Below are positions 47,467 through 56,419 of a stretch of DNA of 64,000 nucleotides, piece by piece. Where the stretch lies: NCBI RefSeq assembly GCF_001748225.1, contig NZ_BDFE01000008.1, positions 206,244 to 270,243 of the forward strand, in the 5' to 3' direction. The notes beneath the pieces were generated by a model. It did not search any database. It had not been told where the DNA came from and saw only the letters and a program-made list of their open reading frames with translations. Within the stretch, counting starts at the first letter, position 1. Every line of letters begins with the position of its first letter. Source of the stretch: Desulfoplanes formicivorans. GTDB lineage: Bacteria > Desulfobacterota > Desulfovibrionia > Desulfovibrionales > Desulfomicrobiaceae. A program made the translations under genes and the position numbers.

Positions 47467-49794
47467 TCAGCCTCCCATGCTTCCCAAATTGTACAGGGTG
47501 ATCATGACAGCGATTTTTTCATCAGTATCGGTTTTGGACAGGAAACATTCAAAGGTAAAGCATTGATGTTTGTAGGTCAGGGTCATCTTGCGATCAAGAT
47601 CCTGTCCGTCTTCGAGATCGGCCTTGTAGTCCACAGCCAAAAACCAGTTTCTGGGCAGGGCAACATCCCCTCCAAGGGTCAGGATGCGTGATCGATCACC
47701 CGTACCAAGATAATTGGTCTTGTAGGGGTATTCCTGTTCCCGATCCACGAAATCCAGGCCGCAGTATGCACTGGCCAGATCGTCAAGGAAAATTCGGGCC
47801 GTATGTTCGTGCTCGGTGATCCGGTTGAGATACGGTGAATACCAGGAAGTGGAGGTCAGGCTGAGATATTTTCGAGGGAAGATGGTCAGTTCCGCCTCGA
47901 TATCGGAAAAGGGACGGGTGGGGTAAAGATCCGTATCTTCGGTACGCGCCGCTTCCCTGAAGTCATAGCTCTGTTCCAGTTTGAAACGCAAAAAATCCAG
48001 GTAATCCGCCTTGGTGGTTGTGGAGTTGCCCTGGGTTGCAGGGTCATTGACAACGGTCATGCGTTTGCGCGTCAGCAGGTTGACCAGGGAGTAGGTCAGG
48101 TTGCTTTCGGGATAGATGGCATCGTCGCTGTCGAACTGGGGATTTTTTTTCTGATCCTGGAGGGTATTGGGAATCCAGGAATATTCGATTTCGGGAGTGA
48201 CGGAGTGCTTGATTTTGCTCCAGACTGATTCCCCAAGATGATCCTTGTCGTTTACCGGGAGATCCGGGAGTGAATAGATTCTGAACAGATTGGTGGAAAG
48301 TTCCACCGAGGCATCGGGAAGTCCGCGAACAGGATATTTATCCGTCGTATCCACCGTACTTCCCGTGTTTTCAAAGCGATCCACCGCATACAAGGTTTCC
48401 CGCCACCCCACTTTGGGGATGATTGTTCCATATTGGGTGCGCAGGGGCAGACTGATGTGGGGATGGATATCCAGCCTTGATCCCTTGGTCCCGTATTCAC
48501 GCCAGAAATAGGTGTACTGGGATGTTGCTTCCCATTCGAACATTGTCGATGCCAGCTGATGTTTGTACACATTGAAGTTGATTTCCGGAAGCCGCTGCAA
48601 TGTTGGATTTTTGGCTGAGTCATAATCGGTACTATCATTGAAATAGTACAGGTTCTGAGTGTATTCCAGACGGAATTCCAAGCCCATATTGGCCCATGAT
48701 CGGCTGACAGCAAGAATGTTTTCCCGCAGATAATCATCGTCATCGTCAATATCTCGTCCGAATTCTTGCAGAAAGTCCTTCCTGCTCTGATCAAAACCGC
48801 TCAGTCCGTCATTGAATTCCCGAAGATACTGGTAGTCGGAAACAAGATCCAGATCGAGCTTGGTTGTCCATTGGGGGGACAGAAGGTAGCCGTCGAATTT
48901 GCCGCGCAGCCAATATCTGTCCTGATGGGGACGTTGCCAGACATCAGATGTGTATTCACCGTCTTCATAGGCCTGATGATCCTTCAACCAGTCGAAGCGC
49001 ACAAGCATTTTGGTGTCCAGATCCGGGGTGGAACGGAATTCGATCCCCTGCATGAGGCCGCGTTTGCTCATGTAGTTTTCGTACAGGGTGAGATCGGATT
49101 CTTCGTCAATGACCTGGTAGTAGGGCAAGTTGATGTGGGTGCCGAGCTGCTTGCTGACTTCCAGCTGGGGAAGAAGGAATCCGCTTTGACGTTTGGTCTT
49201 TACGGGCATGACCATATAGGGAGCATAGAGAACCGGTTGTCCCTTGATCTGGAGCCTCGGGTTCCAGAGACGGGCGTATCCGTCTATGGTCACGTCGCCG
49301 GAACTGGTTTTGAGGGACCACGCCGGACGGGTGCCATCGCACGACGTCACGGTTGCCTGGGTGAAGGTGTAGGTGTTGTCCCCGGTCTTGTGAATTTTTT
49401 CTCCCTTGACATAAACATGGTTGGCCTCGATGAACACCTGCCCGTTGGTCAGCCAGCCCACGCGATTGCCCAGATCGAATTCGGCCGATTCTGCTTCCAG
49501 AAAATCACCGTCCCACTTGGCGGTGATGTTTCCTTCGAGGTAGAGCCATTGGGTTGATTTGTAATACTTGGCATAATCGGCCTGAAGCTGGTTGTCCCCT
49601 TGAAACAAAAAAACATTGCCTCGGGCCTCGGTGATTTCTCCCCCGTCAAGGGTTTGGATCCTGTCGGCGTACAAATTCCAGGGGATGTTTTCTGCGGGAT
49701 CTGTTGCGCCACGCGTGTTCAGGGGAAGAGTGACCAGAAAGAGACAAGCGAGAAAGAGCGTACGCAACAAGGGGTGGGAATGGTTTCCAGACAT
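47467..49794 (-). CDS. lptD: LPS-assembly outer-membrane protein LptD
   Basis: About 775 aa. Signal peptide (LLRTLFLACLFLVTLPL, cleavage near residue 28), an OstA/LptA-like beta-jellyroll (WNLYADRIQTLDGGEITEARGNVFLFQGDNQLQ, shown only in part as A-D-x-I-x7-I-x-A-x-G-N-V), then the large C-terminal beta-barrel (VMPVKTKRQSGFLLP onward). It inserts lipopolysaccharide into the outer membrane. The frame is open to 49950; ATG 49794 is chosen because it gives a clean signal peptide, although neither start has a good ribosome site. Confidence 0.9.
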   Translation of the reverse strand: MSGNHSHPLLRTLFLACLFLVTLPLNTRGATDPAENIPWNLYADRIQTLDGGEITEARGNVFLFQGDNQLQADYAKYYKSTQWLYLEGNITAKWDGDFLEAESAEFDLGNRVGWLTNGQVFIEANHVYVKGEKIHKTGDNTYTFTQATVTSCDGTRPAWSLKTSSGDVTIDGYARLWNPRLQIKGQPVLYAPYMVMPVKTKRQSGFLLPQLEVSKQLGTHINLPYYQVIDEESDLTLYENYMSKRGLMQGIEFRSTPDLDTKMLVRFDWLKDHQAYEDGEYTSDVWQRPHQDRYWLRGKFDGYLLSPQWTTKLDLDLVSDYQYLREFNDGLSGFDQSRKDFLQEFGRDIDDDDDYLRENILAVSRSWANMGLEFRLEYTQNLYYFNDSTDYDSAKNPTLQRLPEINFNVYKHQLASTMFEWEATSQYTYFWREYGTKGSRLDIHPHISLPLRTQYGTIIPKVGWRETLYAVDRFENTGSTVDTTDKYPVRGLPDASVELSTNLFRIYSLPDLPVNDKDHLGESVWSKIKHSVTPEIEYSWIPNTLQDQKKNPQFDSDDAIYPESNLTYSLVNLLTRKRMTVVNDPATQGNSTTTKADYLDFLRFKLEQSYDFREAARTEDTDLYPTRPFSDIEAELTIFPRKYLSLTSTSWYSPYLNRITEHEHTARIFLDDLASAYCGLDFVDREQEYPYKTNYLGTGDRSRILTLGGDVALPRNWFLAVDYKADLEDGQDLDRKMTLTYKHQCFTFECFLSKTDTDEKIAVMITLYNLGSMGG

Positions 49795-50198
49795 GATATA
49801 CAACACGGTATTTGTTAAAGATTTTACGTGGAGGAGTATCAATGCGAGAGCCGTGGCAATTAGCATAGAAACAACCAAAAGCATAGGAAAAAATTCCGGC
49901 TCAATCACGCGTGTAAAGGAGGGGAAACCATACCCTTTACCCTGCACCAAAGTCTGCGCAGCTTGTCAGGAAATGCAAAATCCAGATGCGCTGGCGGGTG
50001 TTGTCGGCCATCTTCACAGGCCTTGACTTGCCAAGTGTGCGCGAATTACAGCTAATCGTATGAAATAAAAGGCGTTTTTTGCCATCAAGCTTGTTAATGT
50101 TTTCTCAATTTGGCTTGACGACAAATTGCCTGTGATTTAAGAACCCGGCATCTATGCGTTTGGGGCTGCACTGCAAGGTCCCGATCAGGCGGTCCAAC
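49795..50198. other. Divergent promoter region of lptD and the dsrM operon
   Basis: A 404-bp region. The lptD frame extends leftward of 49950 without a recognisable signal peptide. The right half is non-coding and contains the Rex-like dyad (50091-50108) and a TTGACG hexamer (50115-50120) facing the dsrM operon. Confidence 0.5.
50091..50108 (+). promoter_or_regulatory. Rex-like operator upstream of the dsrM operon
   Basis: TTGTTAATGTTTTCTCAA matches the Rex dyad TTGTGAA-N4-TTCACAA at 12 of 14 defined positions. It ends 6 nt before a TTGACG hexamer that may be the -35 box; the -10 is unclear. Rex is an NADH-sensing repressor known to act on energy-metabolism genes including those of sulfate reduction in Desulfovibrio. 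Confidence 0.55.
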
Positions 50199-50741
50199 AT
50201 GCTGAAACCTTTAGAGAACAGAGACGACATGAGTTTGAGAGACGGATTGTACCAGCGGAAGAAGAAAATCGCCGCTGCGTGGCTGGATGTTTTTCTGGAG
50301 ACTTACAAGTCCCAGGGAGCCAAATTTTTCAAGGAAACCACAAACGAATTTGCCAACCCCGTCGGAGCCACGTTTCGATCATGTCTTGACGGCCTGTTGG
50401 ACTATCTGCTTCTGGAAGACCATGAAGATGGTCTTGAGCAGCTTGTGGATGGTGTTGTCAGAATTCGCGCGGTCCAGGGGTTCAGACCTTCTGTTGCCAC
50501 TGACTTTGTCTTCAGCATCAAGAAGATTCTCAAGGACGAGGTTGGTGCTGCATGTACGACCCCCGAGGAGATCCGTGAATGGGAGGCGATCGAGTCTCGC
50601 ATCGAAACCATGACTCGTGTCGCCTTTGACCTGTACATGGCCTGCCGGGAAAAAATCTGGAAACACAAGGCAAATCATTTGTACAACCGAACCAATCAGC
50701 TCTTGAAGAAGTCCCACCTTATCGAGGAGGTCACAGACTGA
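50199..50741 (+). CDS. RsbRD N-terminal-like protein preceding dsrM
   Basis: A 180-aa, largely alpha-helical soluble protein (RDGLYQRKKKIAAAWLDVFLETY ..., split motif: K-K-x-A-A-x-W near residue 22; NPVGATFRSCLDGLLDYLL near 55; IRAVQGFRPSVATDFVFSIK near 95). The pattern resembles the globin-like RsbRD N-terminal domain of stressosome proteins, and similar genes are commonly found ahead of dsrM in sulfate reducers. I see no haem-ligand signature that would settle whether it senses anything. Start at ATG 50199 with AGGCGG 6 nt upstream; ATG 50229 is the alternative. It lies 46 nt before dsrM, in the same operon. Confidence 0.7.
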   Translation: MLKPLENRDDMSLRDGLYQRKKKIAAAWLDVFLETYKSQGAKFFKETTNEFANPVGATFRSCLDGLLDYLLLEDHEDGLEQLVDGVVRIRAVQGFRPSVATDFVFSIKKILKDEVGAACTTPEEIREWEAIESRIETMTRVAFDLYMACREKIWKHKANHLYNRTNQLLKKSHLIEEVTD

Positions 50742-50787
50742 GGTCTGTTTATTTTTTGTGGTGCAAATCTAAACGAGGTAGAGGTAG

Positions 50788-51798
50788 ATGAAAGCACTTT
50801 ATTCCCTGTTTCTGGTGTTTGCTCTCGTCGTGGTCTCCGTACTCGGAGCGGGAGCAATGGAGTGGCACTCCCTTTTTGGGACCGTCATTCCGTACGCGGC
50901 CTTTTTATTGTTCGTCATCGGATTCTGCATGCGAGTCGTGAACTGGGCGAAATCTCCAGTGCCCTTCAGGATTCCGACCACCTGCGGTCAGCAGAAATCG
51001 TTGCCCTGGATCAAACATTCAAAGATTGAAAATCCCTTCACGACGTCTGGAGTGGTCGTGCGGATGCTGCTTGAGGTCTTGTGTTTCCGTTCTCTTTTCA
51101 GGAACACGAAGATTGATCTGCGCTCCGGTCCCCGTCTGACCTTCAGCTCCAGCAAATGGCTGTGGTTGGGGGCCCTGGCCTTTCATTATTCCTTTTTGAT
51201 CATTGTCATACGGCACATGCGGTTTTTCACCGAGCCCGTCCCGGGTTTCATTTCCGTGTTTGATGCTGTTGACGGTGTGCTGCAGCTTGGAGCCCCCACA
51301 ATCTATCTGACAGATGGGATCTTCCTTCTGGCCATTGCCTATCTGTTCATTCGCAGGCTGGTCGTCCCCCACATGCGGTACATCTCTCTGGTTGCCGACT
51401 TTTTTCCTCTGCTCCTGATCTTGGCCATTGGCATCACCGGCATTGCCATGCGCTACTTCGTCAAAACCGATGTGGTGGCCATCAAGGAGCTGACCATGAA
51501 CCTGGTCCAGCTGCACCCGGTTATCCCCGAGGGCATTGGCGTCATTTTTTATGTCCATCTCTTTCTGGTTTGTACCCTGCTCGTGTATTTTCCATTGAGC
51601 AAATTGATGCATATGGGCGGTGTTTTCATGAGCCCAACAAGAAATATGGCCTCCAACAACAGAGCTGTCAGGCACATCAATCCCTGGAACTATCCGGTGC
51701 CCGTGCATACGTATGCCGAGTACGAGGATGAGTTCAGAGAGAGAATGATTGAATCCGGCCTGCCGGTGGACAAGCAGGAAGGAGTGGAGAATGTCTAA
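50788..51798 (+). CDS. dsrM: DsrM, haem b membrane subunit of the sulfite-reduction complex
   Basis: A 336-aa inner-membrane protein of the NarI-like haem b family with six or so hydrophobic segments. His residues in transmembrane segments (WLGALAFHYSFLIIVIRHMRFF near residue 133; GVIFYVHLFLVCTLL near 255) are the likely haem ligands. It passes electrons from menaquinol to DsrK. GAGGTAGAGG precedes the ATG. It overlaps dsrK by 8 nt. Confidence 0.96.
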   Translation: MKALYSLFLVFALVVVSVLGAGAMEWHSLFGTVIPYAAFLLFVIGFCMRVVNWAKSPVPFRIPTTCGQQKSLPWIKHSKIENPFTTSGVVVRMLLEVLCFRSLFRNTKIDLRSGPRLTFSSSKWLWLGALAFHYSFLIIVIRHMRFFTEPVPGFISVFDAVDGVLQLGAPTIYLTDGIFLLAIAYLFIRRLVVPHMRYISLVADFFPLLLILAIGITGIAMRYFVKTDVVAIKELTMNLVQLHPVIPEGIGVIFYVHLFLVCTLLVYFPLSKLMHMGGVFMSPTRNMASNNRAVRHINPWNYPVPVHTYAEYEDEFRERMIESGLPVDKQEGVENV

Positions 51799-53422
51799 TC
51801 TTCCAAAAGCAGACGAACTAGCAAGCAAGATCGATTACATGCCCCCCAAAGGGGACTGGATGGACCTTCCCCTGGAGATCAAGGAGGGAAGATATTGTTA
51901 CGCCTCCAACCCCAAGAGCGTCGAATATGTGGGGTTGCCCAATCCCAGAAGTTGGAATCCCCTGGACGATGACTGGAAGCTTCCGGAAAATTGGCAGGAG
52001 ATCATCCTCAACGGGATGCGCGAACGTCTCGACCGTTTCCGTACTTTCAAGGTTTTCATGGACGTGTGTGTGCGTTGTGGAGCCTGTGCGGACAAGTGTC
52101 ACTTCTTTATCGGTTCCGGTGATCCCCGGAATATGCCCGTTCTCAGGGCGGAACTGCTGCGTTCGGTGTACCGCGGCGAGTTCACCAAGGCCGGGAAGAT
52201 TCTGGGACGGTTCGCTGGCGGTCGCAAACTGACCCTCTCGGTGCTCAAGGAATGGTGGTATTATTTCTTTCAGTGCAGTGAGTGCCGTCGATGTTCCGTG
52301 TTCTGTCCCTACGGGATCGACACAGCTGAAATCACCATCATGGGGCGTGAACTCCTCAATCTGGTTGGCCTGAACATTGACTGGATTGCCACGCCGGTGG
52401 CCAATTGTTACCGGACCGGAAACCATCTGGGCATTCAGCCCCACGCCTTCAAGGACATGATCGATTTCTTCTGCGAGGACATCGAGGAAATCACCGGAAT
52501 TCTGCCCGAACCATCCTTCAATGAAAAGGGTGCGGATATTTTGTTCATCACCCCTTCGGGAGACGTGTTCGCTGATCCGGGTACCTATACCTGCATGGGC
52601 TATCTGATTCTGTTCGAGTACCTCAAGCGGGAATACGGTCTCAAGGTGACCTGGTCGACCTATGCCTCGGAAGGTGGAAACTTTGGTTTCTTCACCTCCC
52701 ACGAGACCATGAAGCGTCTTAATTCCAAGATGTATATGGAGGCCGAGCGTCTCGGCGCCAAATGGATCCTGGGTGGCGAATGCGGTCACATGTGGCGTGT
52801 GATCAACCAGTACATGGATACCATGAACGGGCCTGAGTATCAGAAATCCCACATGGAAACGCCGGTCAACCCCATCACCGGAACGGTCTTCGAGCATGCT
52901 GCTTCCACCAAGATGGTGCACATCTGCGAATTCACGGCCGACCTGATCAAGCACGGCAAACTGAACCTGGACAAGTCCAGAAATGACAACATCAAGTTGA
53001 CCTACCACGATTCCTGCAACCCTGCCCGTGGTATGGGGCTTCTGGATGAGCCCAGGTACGTCATCAAGAATACCTGTAACCATTTCTACGAGATGCCCGA
53101 GAACACCATCCGCGAGCAGACCTTCTGTTGTGGTGGCGGTTCCGGCCTCAACGCTGGTGAAGATGACGAATTGCGTATGATGGGTGGATTGCCCAGGGCC
53201 AATGCCGTCAAATATGTTCACGAGAAGCATGGCGTGAACACCCTGGGCTGCATCTGCGCCATTGACAGGGCTGTTTTTCCCGATCTCCTGGATTATTGGG
53301 TTCCCGGGGTCGGAGTGACCGGTATTCACGAACTTGTGGGTAACGCTCTGGTCTTCCCCAACGAGCAGGAAAGAGAGACCGATCTGCGAGGCGAACCCCT
53401 GCCTGGTAAGGAGGATGAATAA
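51791..53422 (+). CDS. dsrK: DsrK, heterodisulfide-reductase-like Fe-S subunit
   Basis: A 543-aa cytoplasmic protein bound to DsrM. Two ferredoxin-type [4Fe-4S] motifs (VCVRCGACADKC near residue 91; CSECRRCSVFC near 162) are followed by the HdrD-like catalytic Cys-rich motif (CCGGGSG near 446), which is expected to hold a special [4Fe-4S] cluster acting on the DsrC trisulfide. The start ATG at 51791 (MSNLPKADEL) follows GGAG and overlaps dsrM. The stop overlaps dsrJ by 1 nt. Confidence 0.97.
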   Translation: MSNLPKADELASKIDYMPPKGDWMDLPLEIKEGRYCYASNPKSVEYVGLPNPRSWNPLDDDWKLPENWQEIILNGMRERLDRFRTFKVFMDVCVRCGACADKCHFFIGSGDPRNMPVLRAELLRSVYRGEFTKAGKILGRFAGGRKLTLSVLKEWWYYFFQCSECRRCSVFCPYGIDTAEITIMGRELLNLVGLNIDWIATPVANCYRTGNHLGIQPHAFKDMIDFFCEDIEEITGILPEPSFNEKGADILFITPSGDVFADPGTYTCMGYLILFEYLKREYGLKVTWSTYASEGGNFGFFTSHETMKRLNSKMYMEAERLGAKWILGGECGHMWRVINQYMDTMNGPEYQKSHMETPVNPITGTVFEHAASTKMVHICEFTADLIKHGKLNLDKSRNDNIKLTYHDSCNPARGMGLLDEPRYVIKNTCNHFYEMPENTIREQTFCCGGGSGLNAGEDDELRMMGGLPRANAVKYVHEKHGVNTLGCICAIDRAVFPDLLDYWVPGVGVTGIHELVGNALVFPNEQERETDLRGEPLPGKEDE

Positions 53423-53805
53423 TGTACGATAAAGGTGCGGTGATTGCCGGCCTGGCCGTGTTTGTGGTCTTTTTTACGTTTCCCTTCTGGTACAATACCG
53501 GATCGGCGGCCTACAAGCAGCCCCAGCCCGAGCTTCCCAAGAACAGCGAATATTGTGTCGAGTCCAAGGAATGGATGCGTGCCGAGCACATGCAGCTGCT
53601 CAATACCTGGCGTGATGATGTCGTGCGTGAGGGCATGCATGAGTACCAGAGCGGCCTGAACGGGAAAATGTATAACAAGAGCCTGGTCAAGACCTGCATG
53701 AAATGTCACGATAACAAGGAAAAGTTCTGTGACACCTGTCATAATACCATGGATGTATCTCCTTATTGCTGGGATTGTCACGTAGCTCCTAAGGAGGCCA
53801 AGTAA
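53422..53805 (+). CDS. dsrJ: DsrJ, triheme periplasmic cytochrome c
   Basis: A 127-aa membrane-anchored cytochrome. An uncleaved N-terminal helix (VIAGLAVFVVFFTFPFWY) is followed by three haem c sites: CMKCH, CDTCH and CWDCH in the last 35 residues. The Cys at ~45 (EYCVES) may supply the unusual distal Cys ligand known for one DsrJ haem. The start and stop both overlap the neighbours (TAATG), so dsrK, J and O are tightly coupled. Confidence 0.96.
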   Translation: MYDKGAVIAGLAVFVVFFTFPFWYNTGSAAYKQPQPELPKNSEYCVESKEWMRAEHMQLLNTWRDDVVREGMHEYQSGLNGKMYNKSLVKTCMKCHDNKEKFCDTCHNTMDVSPYCWDCHVAPKEAK

Positions 53806-54599
53806 TGACGAGTACACGTAGAAAATTCCTCAAGGTTGCCGGTCTGGCTGCCCTCGGTTGGAGTGTGCGTCCCGCTTCCCGTCTGATGGCATCCCATGGT
53901 TCCCACGGCAAGGAAGGGCTTTTCATGGCTTCCAGGCACGGTGCCCCGGCTCATGGTCACGGACTTCATGCCGGACGCTGGGTCATGCTGATTGATACGA
54001 AGAAGCTGACCCCGGCCATCGAGAAAAAGTGCATTGATGCCTGTCATGTAAACCACAATGTCCCTGATATTGAAACCAAGCAGAACATCAAGTGGATCTG
54101 GTCCGCGCCGTTCCACAATGTTTTTCCGGAGCAGTCCCATGAGTTTGTTCCCGGAGGCGACCAGCGTTCCGTGCTTGCCCTGTGCAATCACTGCGAAAAT
54201 CCTCCCTGTGTCCGGGTGTGTCCGACCAAGGCGACCTTTCAGCGTGAAGACGGGATCGTGATGATGGATTTTCACCGCTGCATAGGCTGTAGATACTGCA
54301 TGGCTGCATGCCCTTACGGTTCCAGAAGTTTCAATTTCATGGACCCCCGCCCGTATATCAAGGAAACCACTCCCGAATTTCCCACGCGCACCAAAGGGGT
54401 GGTGGAGAAATGCGAGTTTTGTACCGAGAGATTGGCCGAAGGAAAGCTTCCTTATTGCGTCGAGGTCTCGGAGGGTGCCATGATGTTCGGTGACCTGGAA
54501 GATCCTGAGTCTGAGGTACGCAAGGTTCTTGCTTCGCGGTATTCCATTCGCAGAAAACCCGAGCTTGGAACGGAACCAGGCGTCTACTACTTAATATAA
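53805..54599 (+). CDS. dsrO: DsrO, periplasmic ferredoxin-like Fe-S subunit
   Basis: A 264-aa protein with a Tat signal (STRRKFLKVAGLAALGW) and several Fe-S Cys groups: CIDACHVNHN near residue 69, CNHCENPPCVRVC near 128, CIGCRYCMAAC near 158 and CEFC near 204. It relays electrons on the periplasmic side between DsrJ and DsrP. AAGGAGG lies upstream of the ATG inside the end of dsrJ. Confidence 0.96.
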   Translation: MTSTRRKFLKVAGLAALGWSVRPASRLMASHGSHGKEGLFMASRHGAPAHGHGLHAGRWVMLIDTKKLTPAIEKKCIDACHVNHNVPDIETKQNIKWIWSAPFHNVFPEQSHEFVPGGDQRSVLALCNHCENPPCVRVCPTKATFQREDGIVMMDFHRCIGCRYCMAACPYGSRSFNFMDPRPYIKETTPEFPTRTKGVVEKCEFCTERLAEGKLPYCVEVSEGAMMFGDLEDPESEVRKVLASRYSIRRKPELGTEPGVYYLI

Positions 54600-54612
54600 G
54601 AGGTGGGTAGCT

Positions 54613-55761
54613 ATGCTCGAGAAAGTTCTCAACGGAAACAAGGTATATTGGGGCTGGTTGGCTATCCTGCTGGTTCTCATGACCGTTGGCGCTGCGTGTT
54701 ATGCCACGCAGCTGGTAAATGGTTTGACCATCACCGGAATGAGCCGGGATGTGTCCTGGGGATTCTATATCGCCCAGTTCACCTTTCTGGTCGGGGTGGC
54801 CGCTTCGGCTGTCATGATGGTCATTCCCAAGTATCTGCATGATTACAAGACCTACGGCCGTGTGCTCATCTTTGGGGAATTCAATGCCGTTGCCATGGTC
54901 TGTCTGTGTCTCATGTTCATCATCGCTGATCTGGGTTCGCCCCAGCGTCTCATGAACATCATCATTCATCCCACACCCAATTCCATGCTTTTCTGGGATA
55001 TGATTGTTCTCAACGGGTATCTTTTCATCAACATTTTTGTGGGATGGATCACCCTGCAGGCCCATCGCAAGGAAGTGGCCCCGCCCAAGTGGATCAAGTT
55101 TTTCATCTATCTGTCCATTCCGTGGGCAGTGAGTATCCACACTGTGACCGCGTTCCTGTACTGTGGTCTTCCCGGCCGTGGTTACTGGATGGACGCCGTG
55201 CTGGCCTCCCGTTTTCTGGCCTCGGCTTTTGCTGCCGGACCCGCCTTTCTCATCATCCTTTTGTACATCGTCAGGGCGACCACCAAGTTCGATCCCGGGA
55301 AAGAGGCCTTCAAGGCTCTGGGCAAGACCATTGCCTATGCCATGTCCGTGAACCTCTTTCTGGTCCTGTGTGAGGTGTTCACCGTCAATTACAGCAACAT
55401 TCCTGGCCATCTCCATCACTGGCATTACCTCTTTTTTGGAGACGGAGTGCTGGTTCCCTGGATGTGGACGTCCATGATCATGGGATTTGTTGGCGTTCTC
55501 GTGCTCATCGTTCCCAGCAACCGTGAAAACGACAACATGCTCATTGCGGGCTGTCTCCTTGTTTTCATCGGTGCCTGGATCGACAAGGGCCTCGGCATGA
55601 TCGGCGGTGGGTTCGTGCCCAACGCCCTCATGGAAATCACCGAATACGTACCCACCAAGCTTGAACTCGGGGTTTCCCTTGGTATCTATGCAACCGGATT
55701 CTTTATCCTGACGCTGCTGACCAAGATCGCCGTCGGGGTCAAGGTCGAGATTGGCGAATAA
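54613..55761 (+). CDS. dsrP: DsrP, NrfD-family membrane subunit
   Basis: A 382-aa polytopic protein of the NrfD/PsrC family with about ten hydrophobic helices (WGWLAILLVLMTVGAACY; AMVCLCLMFIIADLGSPQRL). It contacts the menaquinone pool and partners DsrO. GAGGTGG precedes the ATG. It is the last gene of dsrMKJOP and is followed by a strong hairpin. Confidence 0.95.
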   Translation: MLEKVLNGNKVYWGWLAILLVLMTVGAACYATQLVNGLTITGMSRDVSWGFYIAQFTFLVGVAASAVMMVIPKYLHDYKTYGRVLIFGEFNAVAMVCLCLMFIIADLGSPQRLMNIIIHPTPNSMLFWDMIVLNGYLFINIFVGWITLQAHRKEVAPPKWIKFFIYLSIPWAVSIHTVTAFLYCGLPGRGYWMDAVLASRFLASAFAAGPAFLIILLYIVRATTKFDPGKEAFKALGKTIAYAMSVNLFLVLCEVFTVNYSNIPGHLHHWHYLFFGDGVLVPWMWTSMIMGFVGVLVLIVPSNRENDNMLIAGCLLVFIGAWIDKGLGMIGGGFVPNALMEITEYVPTKLELGVSLGIYATGFFILTLLTKIAVGVKVEIGE

Positions 55762-55769
55762 ACGTATCC

Positions 55770-55814
55770 AAGAACGCACAGTAACCAATGATGGTTGCTG
55801 TGCGTTCTTTTGTT
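55770..55814. terminator. Terminator after dsrP
   Basis: AAGAACGCACAGTAACCA (55770-55787), loop ATGA, TGGTTGCTGTGCGTTCTT (55792-55809), one T-G pair, then TTGTTTT. It separates the dsrM operon from the ferredoxin gene. Confidence 0.9.
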
Positions 55815-55835
55815 TTAATTTCTTGTTTTAATTTG

Positions 55836-55872
55836 ATTTTTTCAAACACAAAACGTGCCGGTTTGAAAAAAT
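55836..55872. repeat. 12-bp inverted repeat upstream of the ferredoxin gene
   Basis: ATTTTTTCAAAC (55836-55847) and GTTTGAAAAAAT (55861-55872) are perfect complements around 13 nt. Possibly a second terminator or an operator for the ferredoxin promoter. Confidence 0.55.
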
Positions 55873-56010
55873 AGATCAAGGTGAAAAAAAGGTTCCAAAA
55901 AGACTTGCGTCCTGGAATCTTCGCGTTTATGACCTCATATATCTTTTTGAGGGAGGTCATACACCACTCCGGTAAGTGATCTTGCCTAATCAACTTTTTT
56001 GGAGGTATGT

Positions 56011-56199
56011 ATGTCTTACAACGTGACTGTTGATGCCGAGAAGTGCGTTGGATGCAGTGAATGTGTCGATGTCTGTCCCGTGGAAGTCTACGAGCTGCAG
56101 AATGAAAAATCCGTTCCTGTCAACGAGGAAGAGTGCCTCGGATGCGAATCCTGCATCGAAGTTTGCGAGCACGACGCCATCACCGTTGAAGAAGCGTAA
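56011..56199 (+). CDS. Ferredoxin, two [4Fe-4S] clusters
   Basis: A 62-aa acidic electron carrier with two complete motifs, CVGCSECVDVCP (residue ~11) and CLGCESCIEVCEH (~41), in the C-x2-C-x2-C-x3-C pattern, though the second lacks the Pro after the last Cys. GGAGG lies 5 nt before the ATG at 56011. Monocistronic between terminators; its position inside the sulfite-reduction island suggests service to DsrAB or to the AOR-type enzymes, but that is inference. Confidence 0.95.
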   Translation: MSYNVTVDAEKCVGCSECVDVCPVEVYELQNEKSVPVNEEECLGCESCIEVCEHDAITVEEA

Positions 56200-56209
56200 T
56201 TGATGTACA

Positions 56210-56236
56210 GGCCTCCTTCCCCAGGGGGCCTTTTTT
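56210..56236 (+). terminator. Terminator after the ferredoxin gene
   Basis: GGCCTCC, 7-nt loop, GGGGGCC (one T-G pair), followed by TTTTTT. Confidence 0.88.
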
Positions 56237-56419
56237 CCCTATCCTTTCCTTGCACTCTTCTCCCGAAACATTTAAGCCATTTTTCGGCAATGGAGCCGGT
56301 TACCTTGTGGGGTAGCACGGCCGTTGAGAAGCATTGTTCACGAAAACCCCGGATGGTTTTGCTTGCCCCGGTTTCGGCCACGGTGCTCTTGTGAAACCAT
56401 GTGCTGTGAGGTTGTCCCC

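Noticed and set aside
49795..49950. Longer N-terminus of LptD
   Set aside because: The frame is open, but the shorter product has a clean signal peptide and the extension would bury it behind a second hydrophobic stretch.
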